Assembly: GCF_947494875.1 (NCBI RefSeq)
Contig: NZ_CANLWM010000003.1
Span: 124,001-188,000, forward strand
Direction of reading: 5' to 3'
DNA length: 64,000 nt
From: an uncultured Williamsia sp.
GTDB taxonomy: Bacteria; Actinomycetota; Actinomycetes; Mycobacteriales; Mycobacteriaceae
Shown here: one piece after another, positions 17,712 through 26,235 of the stretch
How the letters are laid out: every line of letters begins with the position of its first letter
How positions within the stretch are numbered: position 1 is the stretch's first letter
Program-made: the position numbers and the translations under genes
The notes under the pieces: model-generated
What the model was told of the DNA's origin: nothing
Databases searched by the model: none
What the model saw: only the letters and a program-made list of their open reading frames with translations

Positions 17712-18572
17712 TCAGTGGCGTACCGCGCGGAAAACATCGACCGGGTGCGGGATCCGCGATTCGCCGTCCGCATCGGACACCGCGACCGCCCGGAGGTAGT
17801 CGCGCACCGGACCCCGCAGTTCCGGGGTCAGTCGGGCTTGGACGGCGAAGTCCAGCACCTCGTCGCTCGTCGCGAGCAGGGCCACCAACGCGTCCAGCGT
17901 CACCGACTCCTCGAGGATGATCCCGGCGTCGTCGAATGCCTTCCGGACGTCAGCGCTGAACCACTGCGGGTGGTCCTCCAGTGGTGGCGCCAGCACGTCG
18001 ACCAACTCGTTGAGTGCGGCGCGGGGGGCGTTGAGCACCCACAGTTGCCCGCCGGGACGCACCAGCTGCAGGGCGGAACGCAATGTCGCGGCCACGTCGG
18101 CGACGTAGTACATCGAGTGGACGAAGACGACGACGTCGAACGTCTCGTCGAGAGCAGCCTCGGCGAACGAGGTCACGTGCACGTCGATGCTGAGTTCGTG
18201 CGCCTCCAATGCGGACATCTCCGCGGCGAACAAGGCTGCGCTCCCCGACCAGGGCTCGATGCCGACGTAGCGCACCGGTCGCCCGGGAACCGCTCGCAGG
18301 AGACCCTGAGCGAGCTGCGAGTCCAGCGAGCCGTCGCCGCAGCCGACCGAGAGCACCGACACCGGTCCGTCGTCCAATCTCGCCAGGTGTCCGGCGAGGT
18401 GATCCGCGATCAGGCCGCGTTGGTCGGAGAGTCGCTCGAACGCGGCGTGGTCGCGCGCGTAGGACTCGGGGTCGAGACAGGGCAGGGCGGGGGAGTCGCG
18501 GCGTGCGACACGCAACTCGTCGAGGATCGCGACGGCGGTGTCGGTCGATCGGGACGGCACAGAGCTGAACAC
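17712..18572 (-). CDS. Class I SAM-dependent methyltransferase (histamine N-methyltransferase-like)
   Basis: A 286-aa methyltransferase. Motif I is SVLSVGCGDGSLDSQLA, the acidic ribose-binding residue is in YVGIEPW, and post-I/IV strands are DVVVFVHSMYYVAD and PGGQLWVLNAP. The form of motif I (GCGxGxxD then GIEPW) and an N-terminal helical part are reminiscent of histamine N-methyltransferase-like enzymes, so an amine or imidazole nitrogen acceptor is possible. Divergent from a second methyltransferase with a 74-base gap holding a perfect 12-bp palindrome. The pair plus the dioxygenase downstream looks like a small biosynthetic or modification unit. Confidence 0.82.
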   Translation of the reverse strand: MFSSVPSRSTDTAVAILDELRVARRDSPALPCLDPESYARDHAAFERLSDQRGLIADHLAGHLARLDDGPVSVLSVGCGDGSLDSQLAQGLLRAVPGRPVRYVGIEPWSGSAALFAAEMSALEAHELSIDVHVTSFAEAALDETFDVVVFVHSMYYVADVAATLRSALQLVRPGGQLWVLNAPRAALNELVDVLAPPLEDHPQWFSADVRKAFDDAGIILEESVTLDALVALLATSDEVLDFAVQARLTPELRGPVRDYLRAVAVSDADGESRIPHPVDVFRAVRH

Positions 18573-18598
18573 ACTGCCGAGTGAACCACGTCACGACT

Positions 18599-18610
18599 GT
18601 ACATATGTAC
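18599..18610. promoter_or_regulatory. Perfect palindrome GTACATATGTAC between divergent methyltransferases
   Basis: A 12-bp perfect palindrome lies in the intergenic region between the two methyltransferase genes, 26 bases from the minus-strand start and 36 bases from the GTG at 18647. AT-rich centre in very GC-rich DNA. It is a candidate operator for both; no regulator gene is adjacent. Confidence 0.45.
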
Positions 18611-18646
18611 GCGCACGTATGCTGGCGACAACGACAAAGGAGTCCT

Positions 18647-19459
18647 GTGAGCAGCAAAGACACGGCCGAACGAAGTCTCGAGCACTGGAGTGAGGCGGGT
18701 CGCGCCGAGATGGAGGCCTTTTACGCCCTGGCCACCGAGGACTACCGGCAACTGGCGCTCGCCGCCGACTGGCCGACCCTCCTGGGATCCCGCGCACACG
18801 ACGGATGGTCGTTGCTGGACGTGGCCTGTGGAAGCGGCAAGTTCCCCACGGCGCTGCGCCGTCACACCGATCTCTCGACGGTGCCGGAGGTGGCCTACGA
18901 CCTGCTCGACCCGTCGGAGTTCTCCGTCGCCGAGGCGCGCAGTGCTCTGGGCGCCCCGTTCGCGGCCAGACACGACCTGGTCATGACGCTGCAGGATCTG
19001 CCCGCCGAGCACTCGGACTACGACGTCGTCTGGGCCACGCACGCGCTCTACGCACTTCCCCCGGATGAATTGGACGCCGCGGCAAAGCGTTTCGTGGCCG
19101 CGCTCGCCCCGGGCGGTCTCGGACTGGTCGCACAGGCGACGGCGACGTCGCACTACCTCGCCTTCTACGACGCGTTTCGCGCGGGCGTCCACGAGGCGAC
19201 GCCGTACACGACCGCCGAGCAGGTGCGCGACGCCCTGACCCGTGCCGGTGCCGACGTCCGCGATCAGCGGATCACCTACACCACCGGGACGTCCGATCGT
19301 GTTGTCGCCGAGGGCTTCCTCCAGCGCTGCGCCTTCGACGACACCGTGTCGCTGGAGCAGATGGAGGCAGCGCCCGTTCTGGGCGACTACCTCGCCTCCT
19401 GCCGCGACGCGTCCGGTTCCTACACCTTCTCCCACGAGGCGGCTCTGCTGTGGCTCTGA
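18647..19459 (+). CDS. Class I SAM-dependent methyltransferase
   Basis: A 270-aa enzyme from GTG 18647, chosen because AAGGAG lies at 18637-18642 and upstream codons cover the palindrome. Motif I is LLDVACGSGKFPTAL, followed by an acidic strand end (AYDLLDPS), motif IV YDVVWATHALYALPP and motif VI APGGLGLVAQA. The N-terminal helix EHWSEAGRAEMEAFYALA is a typical methyltransferase cap. Its last 10 bases overlap the dioxygenase gene, so the two are translationally coupled. Substrate unknown. Confidence 0.85.
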   Translation: MSSKDTAERSLEHWSEAGRAEMEAFYALATEDYRQLALAADWPTLLGSRAHDGWSLLDVACGSGKFPTALRRHTDLSTVPEVAYDLLDPSEFSVAEARSALGAPFAARHDLVMTLQDLPAEHSDYDVVWATHALYALPPDELDAAAKRFVAALAPGGLGLVAQATATSHYLAFYDAFRAGVHEATPYTTAEQVRDALTRAGADVRDQRITYTTGTSDRVVAEGFLQRCAFDDTVSLEQMEAAPVLGDYLASCRDASGSYTFSHEAALLWL

Positions 19460-20436
19460 GCAATCCGACGACCAACGACCGCCTGCCCGAGGAGAATCGC
19501 GACGGCGGCATCGAACAGGACTGGGCCGGCGACGATCAGGACTGGTGGGACTGGTACGTCACCCTGGCCGCCAACGATGCCGTCCCCACCGAGTTGGTCG
19601 ACGGGCCCGGACTGCCCGACGCCGCACCGGCGAGCGACGAGCAGGTCGAGCGTGAGTTGGCCGAGCCCTACGACCTCGATTCCGCTGCGGTGGACGCCTT
19701 CGCCCGTGATGCGTTCGTCCGGCTGCCCGGTGTCCTCTCGCCGGCCGTGGTTCGACGTCTCGCCGAGCGACTCGAGGAGTTGTTGCGCGCGGAGCACGGC
19801 GACGACGTCGCAGGCCGGTTCACGGCGCTGGAGCAGATGTGGCTGCACGACGATCTGATGCGCGCGGTCGCGCTGTCGCCACGCATCGGGGGACTGGCCG
19901 CGACGCTCCTCGGCGAGCCGGGCGTGCGGCTGTACCACGACAACGCCCTGTCGAAGGAGCCCGGCTGCGGCCGGACGCCCTGGCACCACGACGCCGAGCA
20001 CTTCCCACTGCAGACCACGCAGGCGGTGACCGCGTGGATCCCCATGTCCGCGATCCCCGGTCGCATGGGTCCACTGTCGTTCGCGCGTGGCCGCGACGTG
20101 CTGTCGGAGGTGTCCGACCTCGAGTTCGACAAGGTCGGGACGTCGTACGACGAGGCCGTCTCGCACCGCTTCGTCGAGCGTGACGTCGCCGTCGAGGCCG
20201 GACCGTTCGCGGTGGGCGATGTGTCGTTCCACTCCGCGCTGTGTCTCCACACCGCGGGCCCGAACCTCACCACGCAGCCCCGGCGGGCCCTGGCGACAAC
20301 GTATTTCGCCGACGGTGCTCGGGTTGTCGATTCACCGACGTTGATCAGCGGCACGTGGCGTGAGTTCCTCCCTGGCGTCGAGCCCGGCGGCCTTGCGGTG
20401 TCCGACCTGAACCCGGTGGTCGGCCGCTCCAGCTGA
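19450..20436 (+). CDS. Phytanoyl-CoA dioxygenase (PhyH) family Fe(II)/2-oxoglutarate oxygenase
   Basis: A 328-aa non-haem iron dioxygenase. The facial triad is visible as HHD in TPWHHDAEHFPL and a distal His in SALCLHTAGPN, with the 2-oxoglutarate-binding Arg a few residues on (QPRRAL). A W-rich N-terminal segment (DWWDWYVTLAAND) precedes the double-stranded beta-helix core. It hydroxylates or otherwise oxidises a small substrate using O2, 2-oxoglutarate and Fe(II). GTG start overlaps the stop of the methyltransferase. A methylation-plus-hydroxylation route for one metabolite is the simplest reading. Confidence 0.87.
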   Translation: MALSNPTTNDRLPEENRDGGIEQDWAGDDQDWWDWYVTLAANDAVPTELVDGPGLPDAAPASDEQVERELAEPYDLDSAAVDAFARDAFVRLPGVLSPAVVRRLAERLEELLRAEHGDDVAGRFTALEQMWLHDDLMRAVALSPRIGGLAATLLGEPGVRLYHDNALSKEPGCGRTPWHHDAEHFPLQTTQAVTAWIPMSAIPGRMGPLSFARGRDVLSEVSDLEFDKVGTSYDEAVSHRFVERDVAVEAGPFAVGDVSFHSALCLHTAGPNLTTQPRRALATTYFADGARVVDSPTLISGTWREFLPGVEPGGLAVSDLNPVVGRSS

Positions 20437-20454
20437 TCGGCGGTCGGTGGACGG

Positions 20455-21009
20455 TCACACCGGATCGGACAGGGTGGCGCTGAAGGCGACGGTCACCTCG
20501 TCGACCACCTTCATCGCGCCGAGCAACTGCGAGTACGGCTTGATGCCGAAATCGGACTGTCGCACAACGGATTCCATGGACAGGTGGTGACGCTCGTCCT
20601 CGGTCGTCACCGCCAGGTCGACGACGTGGTCATGAGTGACGCCGTGGATCTCGAGGGTGCCGGTCAACCGCCGGCCCGTGTCGGTGGCGTCGATCGTGTC
20701 CGAGCGGAAGGTGACGGTCGGGAACCGCTTTGCGTCGAGTGTCTTCAGCGCGTTCGACCGTGCCACCATCTTTTCGGGGGCGAGCAGGGGCGTGATGCCG
20801 CCCTCGCCGTGCACCACGTCGATCGAGTCGAGATCGGCGGTGAGCTCGACCGCCGTCGGCTGCCCACCATCCCACTCGACGACCGCGTGCCACCGGGACA
20901 CCTCGATCGTCAGGCGGTGGCCCATGGTCGCGGCCTTGCCGGTGACACCGGTGCGGATCTCGAGAGTCGCGTCGTCGGAGGGAGTGAGAGTCCAGCTCTG
21001 ATCGGCCAT
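20455..21009 (-). CDS. YceI-family lipid-binding protein
   Basis: A 184-aa lipocalin-like YceI protein without a signal peptide. Family features: SWTLTPSDDATLEIRTGV at the start, the ARSNALKTLDAKRFPTVTFRS segment, LTGTLEIHGVTHDHVVDL, and the closing FSATLSDPV strand. These eight-stranded barrels bind long isoprenoid or amphipathic molecules. The GKAATMGHRL variant suggests the actinobacterial cytoplasmic type. Convergent with the dioxygenase (18-base gap) and 9 bases downstream of the regulator at 21019 on the same strand. Confidence 0.88.
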   Translation of the reverse strand: MADQSWTLTPSDDATLEIRTGVTGKAATMGHRLTIEVSRWHAVVEWDGGQPTAVELTADLDSIDVVHGEGGITPLLAPEKMVARSNALKTLDAKRFPTVTFRSDTIDATDTGRRLTGTLEIHGVTHDHVVDLAVTTEDERHHLSMESVVRQSDFGIKPYSQLLGAMKVVDEVTVAFSATLSDPV

Positions 21010-21018
21010 GCCCCAACG

Positions 21019-21912
21019 CTACGTGCGTCGGCCAGGTCGTCTCGTCGCATCCTCGTCGGGGTGGACGGCGGGCTCGGATGTGTCGAGGGGGGCGTGCTCG
21101 AGCAGGCGCAGCTTGTCCGCCGAAGTGCTGCCCGGTTCGGCGGTGTACAGGAGCAGTATCTGGGCGCCGCCGTCCGCGGCCAGTTCCTCGCAGTCCAGGA
21201 CCAGTTCGCCGACCGAGAGATGTCGGAACGTCTTGCGTTGCGGTCGGGGCCGCCAGGAGACGTCATGCTGCTCCCAGAGTTCGACGAACTCCGGTGAGCT
21301 GCGCTGCAATGCCGCGACGAGTGCCCGCACCTGTGGGTCCTTCGGGCGTCGGGCACTGGCCAACCGCAGGATCGAGGCGTAGGCGCGCGAGTATTCGGCG
21401 CACTCGTCGGAAGGGTGGATCTGCTGTGCGACCGGCTCGGTGAACCACCGATAGAAGCGCGATCGACGGAGGTCGGTGGGTGCGAACCGGGACTCGTCGC
21501 CGAACAATGCCATCGCCGAACGATTTTGTGACAGGACACGGCCGAGGTCGTCGGTCACCATCGCCGGGGTGTCGAGGTGGTCGAGTACTCGCTGCAGAGC
21601 AGGGGAGAGGTGATGGTCGTACCCGTCGTCGGCGGGTGGTGGATGACCGGCCAGCCGATGGAGGTGATCGCGTTCTCGGCGACTCAAGCGCAGTGCGCGG
21701 GTGACGGCGGCGAGCATCTGCGCCGACGGCTGCGGTCCGCGGCCCTGCTCGAGACGCGTGTAGTAGTCGGTCGACATCCCGGCGAGCCGGGCGACCTCCT
21801 CGCGGCGCAGGCCGGGTGTGCGGCGGCGGGCGGTCCGCTCGAGTCCGACGTCCTCGGGCGTCAGGGCCTCGCGACGGTGCCGCAGGAAGTCGGCCAAGGA
21901 TTCCTTGTCCAT
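21019..21912 (-). CDS. Helix-turn-helix regulator with MmyB-like ligand domain (paralog)
   Basis: A 297-aa paralog of the regulator at 15164: LADFLRHRREALTPEDVGL ... LRREEVARLAGMSTDYYTRLEQGRGP for DNA binding, then RSRFYRWFTEPVAQQIHPSDE and ELVLDCEELAADGG..ILLLYTAEPGS in the MmyB domain. A short acidic C-terminal tail is extra. It is divergent from the SDR at 22015 over 102 bases, the same layout as the 15-17 kb pair. ATG 21910-21912 is the family start. Confidence 0.88.
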   Translation of the reverse strand: MDKESLADFLRHRREALTPEDVGLERTARRRTPGLRREEVARLAGMSTDYYTRLEQGRGPQPSAQMLAAVTRALRLSRRERDHLHRLAGHPPPADDGYDHHLSPALQRVLDHLDTPAMVTDDLGRVLSQNRSAMALFGDESRFAPTDLRRSRFYRWFTEPVAQQIHPSDECAEYSRAYASILRLASARRPKDPQVRALVAALQRSSPEFVELWEQHDVSWRPRPQRKTFRHLSVGELVLDCEELAADGGAQILLLYTAEPGSTSADKLRLLEHAPLDTSEPAVHPDEDATRRPGRRT

Positions 21913-22014
21913 GGATGTCAGGATGACCGATCGTCGACTCCGTAGGCAGAGATCGGTGGTCCCCCGATAACAGGGTCTCTGGTGACCGTTCGGGATCCCG
22001 AGCACGGTGGGGAC

Positions 22015-22779
22015 ATGACCACGACGAACACCACGAACCCCCAGACAGCACTCGTCACCGGCGGGAGCCGCGGCCTCGGCCGCGCCACCGCCCTCGCCCT
22101 CGCGGACGCGGGTGTCGACAGCGTCATCACCTTCCGCACCGGTGAGCCCGAGGCTCTCGTAGTGGTCGACGAGATCGAGGCACGCGGTCGGCGGGCGACC
22201 GCCCTGCGTCTCGACACCACCGACATCGCGTCGTTCCCCACCTTCCGGGACACCCTGCGAGACCACCTGCCCGACGGGCAGCTGGACATCCTGGTGAACA
22301 ACGCGGGCACTGCTCTGTACAGCGCCCTGGCCGACACCACCGAGGACGAGGTCGACACCGTGTTCGCGGTCCACCTCAAGGGGCCGCTGTTCCTCACGCA
22401 GGCGGTGGAGCCGCTTCTGCGCGACGGTGGTCGCATCGTCAACGTCTCGACGGCACTGACCCGGATGGCCTTTCCGCGGTCGGGTCCCTATGCCGCGGCG
22501 AAGGGCGCGTTGGAGGTCCTCACGCGCTATCAGGCGCTCGAGTACGGCGGGCGAGGGATCACCGCGAACGTGGTCGCGGCCGGCGCCGTGCCCACCGATT
22601 TCGGTGGTGGCCACCTGCGTTCGGATCCCGACCTGCAGCAGACGATGATCGACTCCGCGGCGCTGCGGCGACTGGCCGCGCCCGAGGACATCGGTTCCGC
22701 CATCGCCGGACTCGTCACCGCGTCGGGGTCGTGGATCACCGGTCAGCGCATCGAGGCGTCGGGAGGCGTTCGTCTCTGA
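22015..22779 (+). CDS. Short-chain dehydrogenase/reductase
   Basis: A 254-aa classical SDR: TGGSRGLGRATALAL nucleotide loop, LDTTDIA, NNAG (LVNNAGTALY), Ser in VSTALTRMAFP and catalytic YAAAK (SGPYAAAKGAL). The C-terminal RIEASGG motif is typical of enoyl or 3-oxoacyl reductase-like SDRs. ATG 22015 matches the family start. Divergent from its presumed MmyB-type repressor. Confidence 0.9.
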   Translation: MTTTNTTNPQTALVTGGSRGLGRATALALADAGVDSVITFRTGEPEALVVVDEIEARGRRATALRLDTTDIASFPTFRDTLRDHLPDGQLDILVNNAGTALYSALADTTEDEVDTVFAVHLKGPLFLTQAVEPLLRDGGRIVNVSTALTRMAFPRSGPYAAAKGALEVLTRYQALEYGGRGITANVVAAGAVPTDFGGGHLRSDPDLQQTMIDSAALRRLAAPEDIGSAIAGLVTASGSWITGQRIEASGGVRL

Positions 22780-22815
22780 TCGCGCGTGACCATCGGACCG
22801 GTGCGTGCCGGTCGG

Positions 22816-24210
22816 TCAGCCGGCCTCGTCGAGGAGGCGGCGCAAGTTGTCCACGGCACCGTTCATGTGGCGCACGATGGTCCGCAGTGTCCCGATCTGC
22901 GCCGGGGTGGGTGCGCCGGTGAGCCCGGTCTTGACGCTGTTCAGCCGGGACCCCTCCAACCACGAGGCGATCCGAGGCTCGGACCCCCACCGGATCGTGC
23001 TCTCGGTGTTGACGAGCGTGGTGCGCAGCCAGTCGATGTCGGCGTCCGGCGAGGGGATCACCGCACACAGCGCGTTCTTCTCCGCCTCGTCGGTGAACGT
23101 GGCCTCCACGTGTGCGATCAGTGCGGCGCTGAAGACCTGCTGACACGTGCGGACGCTCTGGAGGACGATCCGATCTCCGCTGAAGACCGGTTCCGGTGGG
23201 CGACGCTTGAATCCGTCTGCGGTGCAGTCGACGTGGATCACCCCGGCGGAGGTCTTGACGGTGCCGCCGTCCAGTCCGATCGCGTCGGCACCGATCGACC
23301 GGACCCGTCCCATGCGCACGACGCCGCTGATGCTCCGCAACTGGTCGAGTTCGGTCCTCGTCACCGTCGCGCAGCGGTACATCGTCGGCGTCACCTCGGG
23401 GTCGAGTCGCAGCAGCTGGCCAGTCTCCTCGAGGCGACGGAAGAGGTCGGGTATCGAGGTCGCCAGCGCGGACGCCTCCAGCTGCAGCGCGTAACCGCCG
23501 ACCGTGCTCTCGAAGTTGTCCTCGACCGGCTGGATGTTGCGCCGGTCGAGGAACCAGGAGTCCCGCGGCACGATCCACCGGATGGCGTCGGGGTCCACCC
23601 CCGCGTCGAGCAGCCACAAGCATGCATCGATGCCGGTCTTGCCCGCACCGATCACCACGTACCCCGAGGCATCACCGAACACCGACGGCAGCTCGTTCGG
23701 CGCGACGCACACGATCCCGTCGGCGACGTCGTACGTGGGTGGGCGCATCGAGGGCACGGTGACCTCGCTGTGGGCGGCGTCGACGATCTTCCTCGCGCGG
23801 ATGGGTCGTCGGGCACCTGTCGTGACCGACACCGCGTCCGACCCGTCGACGTCGTGCTCGGGCAGGTACTGCAGGCGCCCGGTGGGGAGGAGTCGTTCTC
23901 GCAGCACGCGATCGAAGTAGTCGACCACCTCCGCGCCGGAGGCGAGTTCCTGGAGTCCGGCGTTCCCGCCCTCGGTGTCGAGTCGACCCATGCCGAGCGC
24001 CTCGGAGTTGACGCCGTAGAACGCCGACGGCTGGTGCAGCCGAACGAACGGATAGGCGCGATTCCAGTGCCCGCCGGGGCGGCTGTACCTGTCGACGAGC
24101 GCCACGGTCGCCGTCGTCTCGGACAGGAGGACGTCGGTGAACGCCATGCCGACCGCCCCCGCACCCACGACGAGGTAGTCGACGTCGATCGGTGCGCTGT
24201 TCGGGTCCAT
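22816..24210 (-). CDS. FAD/NAD(P)-binding flavoprotein (monooxygenase-like)
   Basis: A 464-aa protein with N-terminal dinucleotide motif VVGAGAVGMAFTDVLL (residues 14-29), an acidic strand end VALVDRYSRPGGHWNRAYPF and a second nucleotide motif YVVIGAGKTGIDA. The GGHW segment after the first motif is common in flavin monooxygenase-like proteins. Start ATG 24208-24210. Substrate unknown. It lies 9 bases downstream of the epoxide hydrolase on the same strand, so epoxide formation or processing of one substrate is a possible joint role. Confidence 0.8.
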   Translation of the reverse strand: MDPNSAPIDVDYLVVGAGAVGMAFTDVLLSETTATVALVDRYSRPGGHWNRAYPFVRLHQPSAFYGVNSEALGMGRLDTEGGNAGLQELASGAEVVDYFDRVLRERLLPTGRLQYLPEHDVDGSDAVSVTTGARRPIRARKIVDAAHSEVTVPSMRPPTYDVADGIVCVAPNELPSVFGDASGYVVIGAGKTGIDACLWLLDAGVDPDAIRWIVPRDSWFLDRRNIQPVEDNFESTVGGYALQLEASALATSIPDLFRRLEETGQLLRLDPEVTPTMYRCATVTRTELDQLRSISGVVRMGRVRSIGADAIGLDGGTVKTSAGVIHVDCTADGFKRRPPEPVFSGDRIVLQSVRTCQQVFSAALIAHVEATFTDEAEKNALCAVIPSPDADIDWLRTTLVNTESTIRWGSEPRIASWLEGSRLNSVKTGLTGAPTPAQIGTLRTIVRHMNGAVDNLRRLLDEAG

Positions 24211-24218
24211 GTGACCGA

Positions 24219-25382
24219 CTATGCCATCGGGGTGAGGGGTGGCAGCGTCTGTTGCCAGGAGCGGAGTTCGTCGACGAAGAGGGCCGGTTGCTCCAGAGCG
24301 GCGAAGTGGCCGCCGCGGTCCACCTCGTTGCAGTACGACAACGTGGGATACCGCTTGCGCGCCCAGCGCTCCGACGTCCGGTTGATCTCCTTCGGGAACA
24401 TCGAGACACCCACGGGAACACCGATGTCGGACTGCCAGGACGAGCGGGGAGCCTCCCAGTACAAACGTGCCGACGATGCTCCGGTCGCGGGGAGCCAATA
24501 CATCATCACGGCGTCGAGCATCTGGTCGAACGTCAGGATGTTGGTCGGATCGCCGTCGTGATCGGTCCAGTCCCAGAACTTCTCGACGATCCACGCCGCC
24601 AGGCCGACGGGGGAGTCGACGAGTGAGTAGCCGATCGTCTGAGGGCGGGTGGACTGCTCCTTGAGGTAGCCGGTCTTGTCCCGCCGGTGCTGTTTCAGGT
24701 GGGCGATGATCGCACGCTCGGCCTCGGTCGGGTCGTCGTCGGGATCCGGTTGCGCCAGCGGCATGTTCAGGTGGATCCCCGTCAGGTGCTCGGCGTCGAC
24801 GGCACCGAGCGCACTGGTGACGATCGATCCCCAGTCACCGCCCTGTGCCGCGTACCGGTCGTAACCGAGCGTCGCCATGAGCTCGGCCCAGGCTGTGGCG
24901 ATCCGGTTGACACCCCACCCCGGCGACGTCGGCTTGTCGCTGAAGCCGAACCCCGGCAGCGTCGGCAGTACGAGATGGAAGGCCGGCTGATCGTCGGCAG
25001 GAGCCGTGAGCGGCTCGATGACGTCGAGGAACTCCAGTACCGATCCCGGCCAGCCATGCGTCATGAGCAGGGGCGTGGCGTCGGGACGTTCCGATCGGAC
25101 GTGGATGACGTGGATCGCGAGCGAGTCGTCGCCGCCCCCGCGGACATCGACGCGACACTGCGGCAGGTCGTTCAGTCGTTGCTCGACGCGGCGCCAGTCG
25201 TAGGTGTGCATCCAGTGATCGACCAGTCGGCGCAGGAAGTCCTCGGGCACGCCCTGGCTGGTGTCGTCGACGTTCTCGGGCTCCGCCCAGCGGGTACGAC
25301 GCAACCGATCGGCGAGGTCGTCGAGGTCGTCCTGGGGGACGTCGATGCGAAACGGTGTCACGGCGCTGCTGTCGGAGCTCAC
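24219..25382 (-). CDS. Epoxide hydrolase (alpha/beta hydrolase)
   Basis: A 387-aa microsomal-type epoxide hydrolase: the N-terminal EHN region (TPFRIDVPQDDLDDLADRL ... WMHTYDWRRVEQRLN), oxyanion motif HGWPGS, nucleophile Asp in GGDWGS, and catalytic His in GGHFAALE. It opens epoxides to vicinal diols through an ester intermediate. GTG 25380-25382 is the preferred start because the 11 upstream residues do not look conserved. Transcribed with the flavoprotein downstream, and itself 89 bases after the TetR gene. Confidence 0.9.
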   Translation of the reverse strand: MSSDSSAVTPFRIDVPQDDLDDLADRLRRTRWAEPENVDDTSQGVPEDFLRRLVDHWMHTYDWRRVEQRLNDLPQCRVDVRGGGDDSLAIHVIHVRSERPDATPLLMTHGWPGSVLEFLDVIEPLTAPADDQPAFHLVLPTLPGFGFSDKPTSPGWGVNRIATAWAELMATLGYDRYAAQGGDWGSIVTSALGAVDAEHLTGIHLNMPLAQPDPDDDPTEAERAIIAHLKQHRRDKTGYLKEQSTRPQTIGYSLVDSPVGLAAWIVEKFWDWTDHDGDPTNILTFDQMLDAVMMYWLPATGASSARLYWEAPRSSWQSDIGVPVGVSMFPKEINRTSERWARKRYPTLSYCNEVDRGGHFAALEQPALFVDELRSWQQTLPPLTPMA

Positions 25383-25471
25383 GACCTCAGTGTGCCGCGC
25401 GGGGCACGGCGCCACGATGAGCGACCAGCAGCACGCTGGTGCCGCCCGATGTCAGGTCGTCCTGGTTCTGG

Positions 25472-26134
25472 TCACGTGTCGAGCTCTGCGGCCACACCGT
25501 CGTGGAACACCCGGAGGGTGAAGTCGAGCTGCTGGGTGCCGTAGGTGTTGTCACCCCGCTCCGAGATACGCACGAGGTTGGGATATCTGGCGGCATCCCT
25601 CGGGGCGAGGGCTCGCACCAAGGATCGGTGCCGAGGTCGGTCGCCGCTGGCGGACGCGCGAGTGATGTCCCGTGCATGTCCGAGGCAGATGGTCGACAGC
25701 ATGGTGACCGCCCGGATGCTGAGTTCATCGTGGAACCCTGCGTCGGTCAGTCTGCTGAACAGCAATTCGGTGGGCTCGAGGAACCACGACGTCAGGGCCT
25801 CGTCGAACCAGAGGTGGTCGGCCAGGTCTCCGGCGGCCACGATCCCCCGGACGAAGGAGTGCGCGTACGCAGTACAGGCGTCCTGCCACGTGGATGTGCG
25901 GGCGATGTCGCCTGCCGCGAATTGCGCCGCGAACGCGTCGAGTGCCACCAGTGCGAGCAGCGAATCGCGATCGGAGACGTGGTTGTAGAGAGCTTTGCGA
26001 TCCACCCCGAGCACGCTCGCCACGGATTGCATCGACAGTGATTCGCGGGGGAGGGATTTGGCGGCCTCGAGGATCTGATCGAGATCGATCCCAGCGCTGT
26101 GCCCTCGACCCCGTCGTCTGACCTCGGCGGCCAC
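25472..26134 (-). CDS. TetR-family regulator
   Basis: About 220 aa from GTG 26132-26134 (VAAEVRRRGRG). The DNA-binding helices are LDQILEAAKSLPRESLSMQSVASVLGVDRKALYNHVSDRDSLL and the C-terminal half is the ligand-binding helical bundle. It precedes the epoxide hydrolase and flavoprotein on the same strand and is divergent from the MpaB gene at 26236; it could control either set. No perfect palindrome is visible in the 101-base gap. Confidence 0.82.
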   Translation of the reverse strand: MAAEVRRRGRGHSAGIDLDQILEAAKSLPRESLSMQSVASVLGVDRKALYNHVSDRDSLLALVALDAFAAQFAAGDIARTSTWQDACTAYAHSFVRGIVAAGDLADHLWFDEALTSWFLEPTELLFSRLTDAGFHDELSIRAVTMLSTICLGHARDITRASASGDRPRHRSLVRALAPRDAARYPNLVRISERGDNTYGTQQLDFTLRVFHDGVAAELDT

Positions 26135-26235
26135 GTTCCCACCTCCACACCCAGCGCAGGGTGCCTCTTGCCCACTGCCAGGTGACGAGCGTAACGTGCG
26201 GTGAAATCCCGCCCGGTATTTGCTCAGGAGTGACG

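Noticed and set aside
22780-22815. Rho-independent terminator after the SDR at 22779
   Set aside because: GC-rich hairpin potential exists but there is no T-run, which is common in this GC range and proves nothing.
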